Shown here: positions 1 to 10,444 of the stretch, piece by piece
Position numbering within the stretch: the stretch's first letter is position 1
How the letters are laid out: each line of letters begins with the position of its first letter
Assembly: GCF_018138385.1 (NCBI RefSeq)
Contig: NZ_JAGSIE010000013.1
Location: 1-35,421, forward strand
Origin: Allobacillus saliphilus
GTDB lineage: Bacteria; Bacillota; Bacilli; Bacillales; Alkalibacillaceae
Direction: 5' to 3'
DNA: 35,421 nt
Program-made: the position numbers and the translations under genes
The notes under the pieces: model-generated
The model's database searches: none
What the model was told of the DNA's origin: nothing
Seen by the model: the letters and a program-made list of their open reading frames with translations, nothing else

Positions 1-294
1 ACACGTTCTCAACGACATTTCACGAAACACAAGCACTCATTTGAGTATCGAGAAGAGAACGCCTATCAAGCCCGAAAGCCGATCAATATTAGAATCTTGT
101 TTATAGAAGGCCACTAACCCCCGCGCGGTTGAAAAACCGAGTCGGAAAGTCCGATATAAGCAAAATTCTGATTCTCATCATTCAGCCTTTCATTCTCACT
201 ATGAAAAATCCCTCCTAAATGAACGTCAAACTCCACAATTTCAATGCCAAGGAATTAACATTTTACGAAAAATCAATAACTTACGTCGTTTCAG
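1..294. other. Unrecognised left-edge sequence with small hairpins
   Basis: No gene is recognised here. One plus-strand frame is open from the window edge to a stop at 112-114, so the 3' end of an upstream gene is possible, but the predicted residues match no family I know. Several small inverted repeats are visible: CGTTCTC at 4-10 with GAGAACG at 55-61, ACTCA/TGAGT at 35-46, CGGTT/AACCG at 126-139 and TCGGA/TCCGA at 142-154. They could belong to a structured transcript or to a decayed gene. On the minus strand a Shine-Dalgarno-like stretch near 205-215 is followed only by very short open frames. Confidence 0.3.
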
Positions 295-323
295 TTTAAT
301 ATTCCCCGCATCTTTACTATAAT
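295..323 (+). promoter_or_regulatory. Candidate distal sigma-A promoter of the suf operon
   Basis: A perfect -10 box TATAAT lies at 318-323, 17 bases after a weak -35 element TTTAAT at 295-300. Transcription would start near 330, giving a leader of about 120 bases in front of sufC. The -10 box is convincing and the -35 is poor. Confidence 0.45.
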
Positions 324-332
324 AGAGGTTGT

Positions 333-355
333 GCCGAATAAGGTCATTCTTCGGC
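333..355 (+). promoter_or_regulatory. Inverted repeat in the suf leader
   Basis: GCCGAA at 333-338 pairs with TTCGGC at 350-355 around an 11-base loop. It lies just after the start expected from the distal promoter and just before the -35 box of the proximal one. It has no T-run, so it is not a terminator. It could be an operator or an mRNA 5' structure; nothing in the sequence decides which. Confidence 0.3.
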
Positions 356-361
356 GTAAGG

Positions 362-390
362 TTGATAATAAATTATAAATGTTATAAAAT
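362..390 (+). promoter_or_regulatory. Candidate proximal sigma-A promoter of the suf operon
   Basis: TTGATA at 362-367 and TAAAAT at 385-390 are separated by 17 bases, each matching five of six consensus positions. This is the best-placed promoter for sufC, whose start codon is about 50 bases downstream of the expected transcription start. Confidence 0.55.
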
Positions 391-448
391 AAGAATGAGA
401 ATAGATTGGGAATGACCAATATATATCATAGAAAATGGAGGTATTGAT

Positions 449-1228
449 ATGGCTGGATCAACTTTAGAGATTAAAGATCTGCATGTCGAAATTGAAGGGA
501 ACGAAATCCTGAAAGGGGTTAACCTAACGATAAAGGGTGGAGAATTCCACGCAGTAATGGGACCAAACGGTACAGGTAAATCAACACTAGCGAGTGCCAT
601 TATGGGTCACCCGAAATATGAAGTGACAAAAGGGTCTATTCATTTAGATGGAGAAGATGTTCTTGAAATGGAAGTAGACGAGCGTGCGAAAGCCGGTCTA
701 TTTTTGGCTATGCAATATCCAAGTGAAATCAGCGGTGTCACAAACTCTGATTTTCTACGTTCTTCAATCAATGCGAAGCGTGAGGAAGGCAACGAAATTC
801 CATTAATGCAGTTCATTAAAACAATGGATGAGAATTTGGACTTCTTAGATATAGATAAAGATATGGCTCAGCGTTATTTAAACGATGGATTTTCCGGTGG
901 AGAGAAAAAGCGGAATGAAATCCTTCAGTTAATGATGTTGGAACCAGCAATCGCGATTTTAGACGAGATTGACTCCGGTCTAGACATTGACGCATTGAAA
1001 GTTGTTTCTGAAGGAATCAACAAAATGCGTAGTGAAAACTTCGGTTGCTTAATTATCACTCACTATCAACGTCTACTTAACTACATCACACCAGACCATG
1101 TACACGTAATGATGCAAGGTCGCGTTGTGAAATCTGGCGGTCCAGAACTAGCTCAACGCCTAGAAGCAGAAGGTTATGAGTGGATTAAAGAGGAGCTTGG
1201 CATCGAAGACGAAACTGTAGGCCAGTAA
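449..1228 (+). CDS. sufC: SufC, Fe-S cluster assembly ATPase
   Basis: SufC is the ABC-type ATPase of the cytoplasmic SufBCD scaffold, which builds iron-sulfur clusters from SufS-derived sulfur. The 259-residue protein has the usual length. The Walker A motif GPNGTGKST is at residues 38-46, the ABC signature starts FSGGE at 148-152, and the Walker B/D-loop ILDEIDSGLD follows. There are no membrane segments, as expected for this soluble ABC protein. The start is set by a strong ribosome binding site, GGAGG, seven bases before the ATG. It is the first gene of sufCDSUB, the order known from Bacillus, and sufD follows after 27 bases. Identification is secure from motifs and from the neighbours. 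Confidence 0.98.
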   Translation: MAGSTLEIKDLHVEIEGNEILKGVNLTIKGGEFHAVMGPNGTGKSTLASAIMGHPKYEVTKGSIHLDGEDVLEMEVDERAKAGLFLAMQYPSEISGVTNSDFLRSSINAKREEGNEIPLMQFIKTMDENLDFLDIDKDMAQRYLNDGFSGGEKKRNEILQLMMLEPAIAILDEIDSGLDIDALKVVSEGINKMRSENFGCLIITHYQRLLNYITPDHVHVMMQGRVVKSGGPELAQRLEAEGYEWIKEELGIEDETVGQ

Positions 1229-1255
1229 GTGATCATAAAGATTGGAGGGTGAATA

Positions 1256-4228
<2,973 letters not shown>

Positions 4229-4246
4229 TCAGGCTGTTACGCCTGA
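4229..4246 (+). other. Small intercistronic hairpin between sufU and sufB
   Basis: TCAGGC at 4229-4234 pairs perfectly with GCCTGA at 4241-4246 around six bases, immediately after the sufU stop. There is no T-run, so it is not an intrinsic terminator. It might protect the 3' end of a processed sufCDSU message or lower expression of sufB relative to upstream genes; this is inference. Confidence 0.4.
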
Positions 4247-4279
4247 TTCACTGTTTAATCATTACAAGGAGGGTGAAGT

Positions 4280-5677
4280 ATGGCTAAGAAAGCACCTGAA
4301 GTAGGCGATTACAAGTATGGTTTTAGTGACCGCGACGTATCGATTTTCCGTACTGAACGTGGTCTGACTGAAGAGGTAGTTCGTGAAATTTCTGCCCGTA
4401 AAGAAGAACCTGAGTGGATGCTTGAGTATCGTTTGAAAGCATATGAAATATTTCATAGTAAGCCAATGCCGCAGTGGGGTGGCGACTTAGGCGAATTAGA
4501 CTTTGACGAAATCACGTATTACGTCAAACCATCCGAGCGCTCTGAGCGTTCTTGGGATGAAGTACCTGAGGAGATTAAACAAACATTCGATCGTCTGGGT
4601 ATCCCAGAAGCTGAACAGAAATATCTAGCGGGTGTTTCTGCGCAGTACGAATCCGAAGTTGTTTATCACAACATGGAAAAAGAATTGGAAGAAATGGGCG
4701 TTATCTTTAAAGATACGGACTCTGCTCTACGTGAAAACGAGGACTTATTCCGTGAGTATTTCGGTAAATTGATCCCAGCTTCTGATAACAAATTCTCAGC
4801 ATTGAACTCTGCTGTATGGTCTGGTGGATCATTCATCTATGTACCGAAAAACACGAAGGTGGAAACACCACTACAAGCGTACTTCCGTATCAACTCTGAA
4901 AATATGGGTCAGTTCGAACGTACGTTGATCATCGTGGATGAAGGTGCATCTGTACACTATGTTGAAGGTTGTACAGCACCTGTTTATACGTCAAGTTCCC
5001 TACACAGTGCGGTTGTTGAAATCTTTGTTAAAAAAGATGCGTACTGCCGTTACACAACTGTTCAGAACTGGGCAAATAACGTTTATAACTTGGTTACGAA
5101 GAGAGCAACAGCAGAAGCAAACGGTACAATGGAGTGGATTGACGGTAACTTAGGCTCTAAGTTGACGATGAAATACCCATCCATTCTGTTGAAAGGCGAA
5201 GGCGCACGCGGTATGACCCTTTCCATCGCATTAGCTGGTAAAGGTCAGCACCAACACGCTGGAGCGAAAATGTATCACTTGGCACCAAATACGTCATCAA
5301 CCATCGTTTCGAAATCCATTTCCAAACAAGGTGGTAAAGTAACGTATCTTGGATTGGTTCACTTCGGTAAGAAAGCTGACAACGCACGCTCCAACATCGA
5401 GTGTGACACGTTGATTATGGATAATGAATCCACATCGGATACGATTCCTTATAACGAAGTGTTGAATGAAAACATTTCCTTGGAACACGAGGCGAAAGTT
5501 TCTAAAGTATCAGAAGAACAGCTCTTCTACTTGATGAGCCGTGGTTTGAGTGAAGAAGAGGCGACAGAAATGATCGTCATGGGCTTCATTGAGCCATTCA
5601 CAAAAGAATTGCCAATGGAATATGCTGTTGAAATGAACCGCTTGATTTCCTTCGAAATGGAAGGATCTATTGGTTAA
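4280..5677 (+). CDS. sufB: SufB, Fe-S cluster assembly scaffold subunit
   Basis: SufB is the main cluster-bearing scaffold subunit of SufBCD. The 465-residue protein has the usual length and the conserved SufB core, including [31 protein letters not shown], and the C-terminal [15 protein letters not shown]-like segment seen here as [14 protein letters not shown]. An AAGGAGGGTGA ribosome binding site sits just upstream of the ATG. It is the last gene of the operon and is followed after nine bases by a strong terminator. Confidence 0.97.
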   Translation: MAKKAPEVGDYKYGFSDRDVSIFRTERGLTEEVVREISARKEEPEWMLEYRLKAYEIFHSKPMPQWGGDLGELDFDEITYYVKPSERSERSWDEVPEEIKQTFDRLGIPEAEQKYLAGVSAQYESEVVYHNMEKELEEMGVIFKDTDSALRENEDLFREYFGKLIPASDNKFSALNSAVWSGGSFIYVPKNTKVETPLQAYFRINSENMGQFERTLIIVDEGASVHYVEGCTAPVYTSSSLHSAVVEIFVKKDAYCRYTTVQNWANNVYNLVTKRATAEANGTMEWIDGNLGSKLTMKYPSILLKGEGARGMTLSIALAGKGQHQHAGAKMYHLAPNTSSTIVSKSISKQGGKVTYLGLVHFGKKADNARSNIECDTLIMDNESTSDTIPYNEVLNENISLEHEAKVSKVSEEQLFYLMSRGLSEEEATEMIVMGFIEPFTKELPMEYAVEMNRLISFEMEGSIG

Positions 5678-5685
5678 GTTTTAAT

Positions 5686-5723
5686 CAATCCCCATCACAA
5701 ATTGTTGTGATGGGGGATTGTTT
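5686..5723 (+). terminator. Terminator of the suf operon
   Basis: CAATCCCCATCACAA at 5686-5700 pairs with the complementary arm at 5705-5720 (one bulged G), followed by a short T-run. The position right behind sufB makes it the operon terminator. Confidence 0.85.
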
Positions 5724-5799
5724 AACTGTCTGTAAAGTGAAAAGGCTTGATTATCATTATGCTTGGTTTAAAGAGAAATGAAAATTTATGCGAATGAAA

Positions 5800-5823
5800 G
5801 GGCACTGACCGAGGTCAGTGCCC
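5800..5823 (+). terminator. GCACTGACC hairpin next to repeat array A1
   Basis: A perfect 11-bp stem is formed by GGGCACTGACC at 5800-5810 and GGTCAGTGCCC at 5813-5823, followed by ATTTTG. The T-run is weak, so terminator function is uncertain. It comes after the proper suf terminator and no gene ends close by. A hairpin with the same core sits beside the related array at 24376-24566, so it may be part of a composite repeat element. Confidence 0.55.
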
Positions 5824-5863
5824 ATTTTGTGCTGGTTATGAAGGATCAACTGTGAATACTGAA

Positions 5864-6052
5864 AGGTCACCCTAAAGTCACGCCGATTAACCCTGAAGCG
5901 GAGCGGATTAACCCTGAAGCTACACGAATTAACCCTGAAGTCACGCCGATTAACCCTGAAGCAGAGCAAATAAACCCTGAAGGAGCACGGATTAACCCTG
6001 AAGCCGCGCGAATTAACCCTGAAGTCGCGCGAATTAACCCTGAAGCAGACGT
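5864..6052. repeat. 21-nt tandem repeat array A1 (family A)
   Basis: Eight head-to-tail copies of a 21-base unit run from 5885 to 6052, preceded by a decayed copy from 5864. The plus-strand core is GATTAACCCTGAAG, followed by seven more variable bases that usually end in CG. Read on the minus strand the core is CTTCAGGGTTAATC, nearly the same as the array at 24376-24566. The 21-base period keeps reading frames open, but no ribosome binding site or plausible protein is associated, so I treat it as non-coding. There are no unique spacers, so this is not CRISPR. Confidence 0.9.
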
Positions 6053-6085
6053 AATTTTACGTCTATCAATTCATCCGCAAAAAGC

Positions 6086-6391
6086 TTAATCACCTTTTTC
6101 AATCAACGTTAGTGAATAATCGCCAACTTGATTTTCTCTGTATAAATTCGTTACTGATGTCGTGTATTTTTGGATGTATGCTGGGAATTGTAAATTTAAT
6201 GTTGGAACCTTTACGTCAAAATCATTTTTATATAAAAAAGTAGCGACGCGATGATAGTCTTCACTCGTTACTTTGAAATCAACGTGTATCGTTTTTCGCT
6301 TTTTTCCCGATTGAAAATCGACCACATCTTCCGTATAAAGATTGGTTGCATTTATTTTCAAATCATCATTTAATATCACGGTTTGTTGCAT
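6086..6391 (-). CDS. ykvR: YkvR-like DUF3219 family protein
   Basis: This 101-residue protein resembles the DUF3219 family, to which B. subtilis YkvR belongs, of unknown function. The segment VDFKVTSEDYHRVATFLYK and the later TTSVTNLYRENQVGDYSLTL follow the pattern I recall for that family. The protein looks soluble, with no signal peptide. A good ribosome binding site, GAGGTGA, lies seven bases before the ATG. It is alone on the minus strand, between repeat array A1 and the divergent monooxygenase gene. The family assignment is from memory of the sequence pattern; no function is proposed. Confidence 0.7.
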   Translation of the reverse strand: MQQTVILNDDLKINATNLYTEDVVDFQSGKKRKTIHVDFKVTSEDYHRVATFLYKNDFDVKVPTLNLQFPAYIQKYTTSVTNLYRENQVGDYSLTLIEKGD

Positions 6392-6564
6392 CCTGTCATC
6401 ACCTCACTGATATGTGGAGACATCATATCATGTCGGCATTCTTACGCCCAAGTCAAATGCTCACGCCTGGATAGCTAAGCAGATTATTCTCTATGTGAAC
6501 GAACGGGTGATAGAATAAGGTTTGCAAGACAATGAATGAACTGTTCGTGAAAGGATGTATATCA

Positions 6565-7554
6565 ATGAAATTAAGCGTATTAGATCAAGCACCAGTTACG
6601 AGTGGAAATACTGCTGTCGGTGCACTGGAAAAAGCGGAAGAATTGGCTATATTAGCAGATGAGTTAGGATATACACGCATGTGGATGGCAGAACACCATG
6701 GCACGAGAGCCTTTGCAAGCTCTGCTCCAGAAGTGACTGCTGCACGGTTAGCTGCTAAAACGAATCAAATTCGTATCGGTACGGGTGGCGTCATGATGAT
6801 GCACTATTCTCCATTAAAAATGGCTGAAGTGTTCAAAACATTAAGCGCATTCTCGCCAGGTCGGATTGATTTTGGTGTTGGACGTGCACCAGGTGGAGAC
6901 CCACAATCGATGTACGCATTAGCTGAGGGCCGTCAACCAAGAGTGGATAATATGTATGAGAAATTTGATCATACGTTGCAACTCATTAATGATGAATTGA
7001 CTGAGGACAAGTTATACGCGATGATTGCAAGCCCTCGAGGGGTAACCCTACCTGAAGCATGGATGCTCGGTTCAAGTGGAAACAGTGCGCTTGAAACGGC
7101 AAGAAGAGGTGTAGGCTATTCTTTCGCACAGTTTTTCAATGGACAGCTATCGAATGAAATTTTAAATATGTATCGAGATAACTTCATTCCATCGCCTTTT
7201 ATGGAAAAACCAGAAATAAATGTGGCGTATTTAGTGACTGCAGCAGAAACAAAAGAAGAAGCTGAGTTTGAAGCGAAGCCACAAGATATCGCTCGTTTGT
7301 GGTTGATGCAAGGGAAAATGGGACAATTGCTCACACCTGAAGAAGCGAAAGATTATCCATTGACTGAAATGGATCAAATGAAAATAGAAGAAAGCCGAAA
7401 GCTTCATATTGTTGGCTCTGCACAAGAAGTTGCTGAAAAATTGCAGGCTGAGCAAGAACAATATGGTTTTGATGAAGCGATGATCTGTAGCATCCAACAC
7501 TCACAAGAAAAGCGATTGGAAGTGTATCGTTTATTAGCTAGAGAATTGTTTTAA
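6565..7554 (+). CDS. Luciferase-like monooxygenase family protein
   Basis: The protein belongs to the bacterial luciferase-like (LLM class) flavin-dependent oxidoreductases, of the MsnO8/YceB type. The N-terminal segment LSVLDQAPVTSG, the AEHHG motif, IRIGTGGVMMMHYSPLKMAEVFKTL and GRIDFGVGRAPGGDP are characteristic of the TIM-barrel flavin-binding fold. The substrate cannot be read from the sequence. I place the start at 6565 because GAAAGG lies seven bases upstream; an in-frame ATG at 6532 would add eleven residues but has a poor ribosome binding site. That gives 329 residues. It is a single-gene unit with its own terminator. Confidence 0.85.
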   Translation: MKLSVLDQAPVTSGNTAVGALEKAEELAILADELGYTRMWMAEHHGTRAFASSAPEVTAARLAAKTNQIRIGTGGVMMMHYSPLKMAEVFKTLSAFSPGRIDFGVGRAPGGDPQSMYALAEGRQPRVDNMYEKFDHTLQLINDELTEDKLYAMIASPRGVTLPEAWMLGSSGNSALETARRGVGYSFAQFFNGQLSNEILNMYRDNFIPSPFMEKPEINVAYLVTAAETKEEAEFEAKPQDIARLWLMQGKMGQLLTPEEAKDYPLTEMDQMKIEESRKLHIVGSAQEVAEKLQAEQEQYGFDEAMICSIQHSQEKRLEVYRLLARELF

Positions 7555-7564
7555 TGATTATTGC

Positions 7565-7598
7565 TCCACCTTGCTTATAATAGTAGGGTGGATTTTTT
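7565..7598 (+). terminator. Terminator behind the luciferase-like gene
   Basis: CCACC at 7566-7570 pairs with GGTGG at 7587-7591, the stem extends inwards with some wobble pairs, and ATTTTTT follows. Confidence 0.75.
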
Positions 7599-7765
7599 AC
7601 CATAAAAATCTTACGGTTATGAAACCTCATCCTCCAAGGAATGGCTTGCCTATTTACTTCGCTATGAAACAACACCAATTAACGATATAATTAAAGTAGA
7701 TATGTTAATGCAAAACTAACAACAGCTTGAATGCCAACAGAGCATTTTAGAAGGGAATTCGCTCG

Positions 7766-8584
7766 ATGGTTTTTTTGATTATGTTCATGATCGGAATCAT
7801 AACGGCCTTTACCGGGAGTATTGCTGGTTTAGGTGGCGGAGTGATTTTCGTTCCAACTATGTTTTTCTTGGCGCAAGTGAGCAGTGATTTTTCTTGGGCT
7901 ACACCACAAAATATCGTAGGCATGTCTCTCGTTGTCATGGTGTTTACTGGATTGTCTTCAGCGTTAACGTTTATGAAAAGAAAGCGAGTGGACGTCGTTA
8001 GCGGTGCACTGTTTTTAGCCGGAAATTTACCTGGTGCATTACTCGGTGTTTACTTTAATCAATATATTCAGTCGGAATTATTTGAACTGTTACTGGGCAT
8101 TTTAATGCTTGTCATCGTAGTGTTATTTTTCGTAAAGAAATATTTGCCTCAACGCAAGTATGATGAAAATCATGAGAAAAAAACGCATATTCACCGCAAG
8201 TTTCTAATTGCAGGTTATGAAGTGAAATACTCTTTTTCTGTCATATTGGGTGTACTTGTCGGCTTTACGGTAGGAACGCTTTCTGGCCTGTTTGGAATCG
8301 GTGGAGGATCACTAATGGTTCCGGCAATGATTTTGCTATTTGGCATGCCGGCGCACATTGCAGCACCAACTTCCATGTTTATGATTTTCTTTTCGAGTTT
8401 ACTATCATCAACAGCTCATATCGTTTCTGGTCATATTATATGGACATACGCACTCGCAGCCATTCCCGGATCGTATCTCGGGGGAGTATTAGGCGCGCGA
8501 GTCAATCAGCACTTAAGAAGCGAAACAATCGAATGGATTTTACGGATTATTATGACCATTGTAGGCATACGATTAATTATATAG
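7766..8584 (+). CDS. yunE: TauE/SafE (TSUP) family membrane transporter, YunE-like
   Basis: This 272-residue membrane protein has the two-repeat organisation of the TSUP family, which exports or imports sulfur-containing or carboxylated anions. Both repeats carry the glycine-rich family motif: GSIAGLGGGVIFVP near residues 17-30 and GLFGIGGGSLMVP in the second half. About eight hydrophobic segments are visible, with a charged loop in the middle. AGAAGGGA at 7750-7756 supports the ATG at 7766. The yunD-like gene follows after 21 bases, so the two are probably co-transcribed. The link to B. subtilis yunE rests on this neighbourhood; the transported substrate is unknown. Confidence 0.82.
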   Translation: MVFLIMFMIGIITAFTGSIAGLGGGVIFVPTMFFLAQVSSDFSWATPQNIVGMSLVVMVFTGLSSALTFMKRKRVDVVSGALFLAGNLPGALLGVYFNQYIQSELFELLLGILMLVIVVLFFVKKYLPQRKYDENHEKKTHIHRKFLIAGYEVKYSFSVILGVLVGFTVGTLSGLFGIGGGSLMVPAMILLFGMPAHIAAPTSMFMIFFSSLLSSTAHIVSGHIIWTYALAAIPGSYLGGVLGARVNQHLRSETIEWILRIIMTIVGIRLII

Positions 8585-8605
8585 CTGTATAGAAGGAGTA
8601 GCTTT

Positions 8606-9973
8606 ATGAGAGAAAATATTCATTTGTATTTTACAAGTGACTTACATAGCCATTTTGAAAATTGGCCAAAGATCATTCATTCAATGAAGCGGGAAATGAA
8701 CAAGCATGCAGATGAATTTCATCTCCTCTTAGATAACGGAGATCACCTCGACCGCTCACATTTTTATACGGAAGCAACGCTCGGTGAAGCGAATATCCGG
8801 TTGTTGAATGAAGCGGATTATCATGTAGTGACTCTCGGTAACAATGAAGGCATTACGTTACCCGAAGAGAAACTATACCACTTGTATGATGAAGCGAATT
8901 TCTCAGTGACCTGTGCGAATATATCTCCGGTTCAAAAGGATAAACCGGAATGGTTAAAACCTTATGTCGTTGTTGAAACGGATCAAGGAACTAAAATTGG
9001 TGTCATCGGCTTAACAGCTCCATTCCAATTGTTTTACGAGCAACTAGATTGGACGACGTATGAGCCACTCGACGTTTTGGAGCAGTATATTCCTGAATTA
9101 GAAAGTCAATGTGATGTCATTGTGTTGCTATCGCATCTAGGTGTTTATCAGGATGAGTTGATCGCAGAAAAGTTTCCGATTGATGTAATTATAGGCGGCC
9201 ATACGCATCACTTGTTTCATCAAGGACAAGCTCATTATGGAACATTGCTAAATGCGGTCGGTAAGCATGGCTTTTATTTCGGAAAAGTACAGTTAGTGTA
9301 CGACCATCAAAAAAAGCAAGTCGTTCATAATGAAGGTGCAGCAATCGAAACTGGAAATGAACTAGATGAAGAAACGAATACATTGATTGAAAAAATCCAT
9401 CAGGAATCCGAAGAAGTTTTAGGCCAAACAGTTGCCGTTTTAGACGAAAATTACCCAGCGAATTGGTATGAAGAAACCGAACTCATGAACAATTTCGTTG
9501 AAGAATTGCAAACGTGGACAAAAGCCGATTGTGCCATGTTAAATGCCGGCGTTTTATTGCACGGATTTTCTGCAGGTGAGGTAACGAGGAAGGATATTCA
9601 TAGTAGCTGTCCCCATCCGATGAATCCATGCGTTATGGAGATGACAGGTAAAGAACTGTTGGAAACGGTAAGAATGTTTGAAGGAAAAGAATTTATCGAG
9701 TTTGAACTGAAGGGACTTGGCTTTCGAGGAAAACGAATCGGTAAGATGATCTACTCTAATCTAACGGCTCAATTCCATCCGAAAACAGATTTTGTTGAAA
9801 AAATTTGGTTAGATGAAGAAGAGGTTGAACCGAACCGAGCGTATCAAGTAGCAACAGCAGATACTTTCTCATTTCCATCGCTAGTGCCGACCATTGCATC
9901 TGTTAAAGAAAAGCATTACTTTATGCCTGAATTCATCCGTGATGTTTTGGAAAAAAGCGTGACGAAACTATAG
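8606..9973 (+). CDS. yunD: Metallophosphatase/5'-nucleotidase family protein YunD
   Basis: The 455-residue protein is a calcineurin-like metallophosphoesterase joined to a 5'-nucleotidase C-terminal domain. Metal-binding motifs run in order: DLHSH (Asp12, His14), LLDNGDHLDRS near 38-48, TLGNNEG (in place of the usual GNHE), LLSHLGVY and GGHTHH. The C-terminal half carries NAGVLLHGFSAGEVTRKDI, typical of the substrate-specificity domain. No signal peptide is present, so it acts in the cytoplasm. GAAGGAG lies upstream of the ATG. It follows the TSUP gene closely and ends in its own terminator. The substrate is probably a nucleotide or nucleotide-like phosphoester but cannot be stated. Confidence 0.88.
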   Translation: MRENIHLYFTSDLHSHFENWPKIIHSMKREMNKHADEFHLLLDNGDHLDRSHFYTEATLGEANIRLLNEADYHVVTLGNNEGITLPEEKLYHLYDEANFSVTCANISPVQKDKPEWLKPYVVVETDQGTKIGVIGLTAPFQLFYEQLDWTTYEPLDVLEQYIPELESQCDVIVLLSHLGVYQDELIAEKFPIDVIIGGHTHHLFHQGQAHYGTLLNAVGKHGFYFGKVQLVYDHQKKQVVHNEGAAIETGNELDEETNTLIEKIHQESEEVLGQTVAVLDENYPANWYEETELMNNFVEELQTWTKADCAMLNAGVLLHGFSAGEVTRKDIHSSCPHPMNPCVMEMTGKELLETVRMFEGKEFIEFELKGLGFRGKRIGKMIYSNLTAQFHPKTDFVEKIWLDEEEVEPNRAYQVATADTFSFPSLVPTIASVKEKHYFMPEFIRDVLEKSVTKL

Positions 9974-9991
9974 ATGATTTGAAATTTTTTA

Positions 9992-10034
9992 AAGTGCTTG
10001 CCTCATACAAATTGGGACAGGCACTTCTTTTTTA
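9992..10034 (+). terminator. Terminator behind yunD
   Basis: AAGTGCTTGCCTC at 9992-10004 pairs, with wobbles and one mismatch, with GGGACAGGCACTT at 10014-10026, followed by CTTTTTTT. Confidence 0.75.
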
Positions 10035-10070
10035 TCTTTTCATAGGGTAAGAAAGAGGAGGCTGGTATAT

Positions 10071-10379
10071 ATGATTCACACAGAACCGATTTGGATTGAG
10101 GATCAAGCGTTCACTTTTGTTCATGTCGAATTACCGAAAACGAATCTATTAGTCATCTATAATGATTTTGGCTACATTATGTGCGGCGCTTTAGATGTCG
10201 ATTTGCTAAACGATAAGCTAGCAGACCGAAACATCGTAGCTGGCCGTGCAGTCGGTGTAAGAAACCGAGACGAACTTTTATATGCACCACTACAGAAGGT
10301 AACGAATTATGCTGTTGAAAAATTCGGCTGGTATGAAGGTATTATTGGAAAACACGCATTATTAGCGCTGACAAAATAA
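10071..10379 (+). CDS. yunC: YunC family protein (DUF1805)
   Basis: This 102-residue soluble protein matches the DUF1805/YunC family, whose function is unknown. The central segment VIYNDFGYIMCGALDVDLLNDKL and the following RAVGVRNRDELL are typical. A GAGGAGG ribosome binding site precedes the ATG. It lies between yunD and an HD-GYP gene, in a neighbourhood that in B. subtilis also holds yunB, yunD and yunE. The 3' end of the gene forms one arm of a possible terminator hairpin. Confidence 0.85.
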   Translation: MIHTEPIWIEDQAFTFVHVELPKTNLLVIYNDFGYIMCGALDVDLLNDKLADRNIVAGRAVGVRNRDELLYAPLQKVTNYAVEKFGWYEGIIGKHALLALTK

Positions 10380-10395
10380 GGTTGTCAGCGATTTC
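10366..10395 (+). terminator. Possible terminator overlapping the end of yunC
   Basis: CGCTGACAA at 10366-10374 pairs with TTGTCAGCG at 10382-10390, enclosing the yunC stop codon. Only a weak ATTTC follows, so termination may be partial. Confidence 0.45.
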
Positions 10396-10444
10396 ATAAT
10401 AATATATGATGAAAATAGTCGAATAATAGTGATGGGGATAATTT

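Noticed and set aside
395-415. Fur box in the suf leader
   Set aside because: Only one half-site (TGAGAAT) resembles the consensus; the other half does not match.
5757-5969. Minus-strand open frame over array A1 reading repeated FRVN units
   Set aside because: It is produced by the 21-base period, has no start signals and covers the GCACTGACC hairpin.
5864-6052. CRISPR array
   Set aside because: The units in all five arrays abut directly, without unique spacers, and no cas genes are present.
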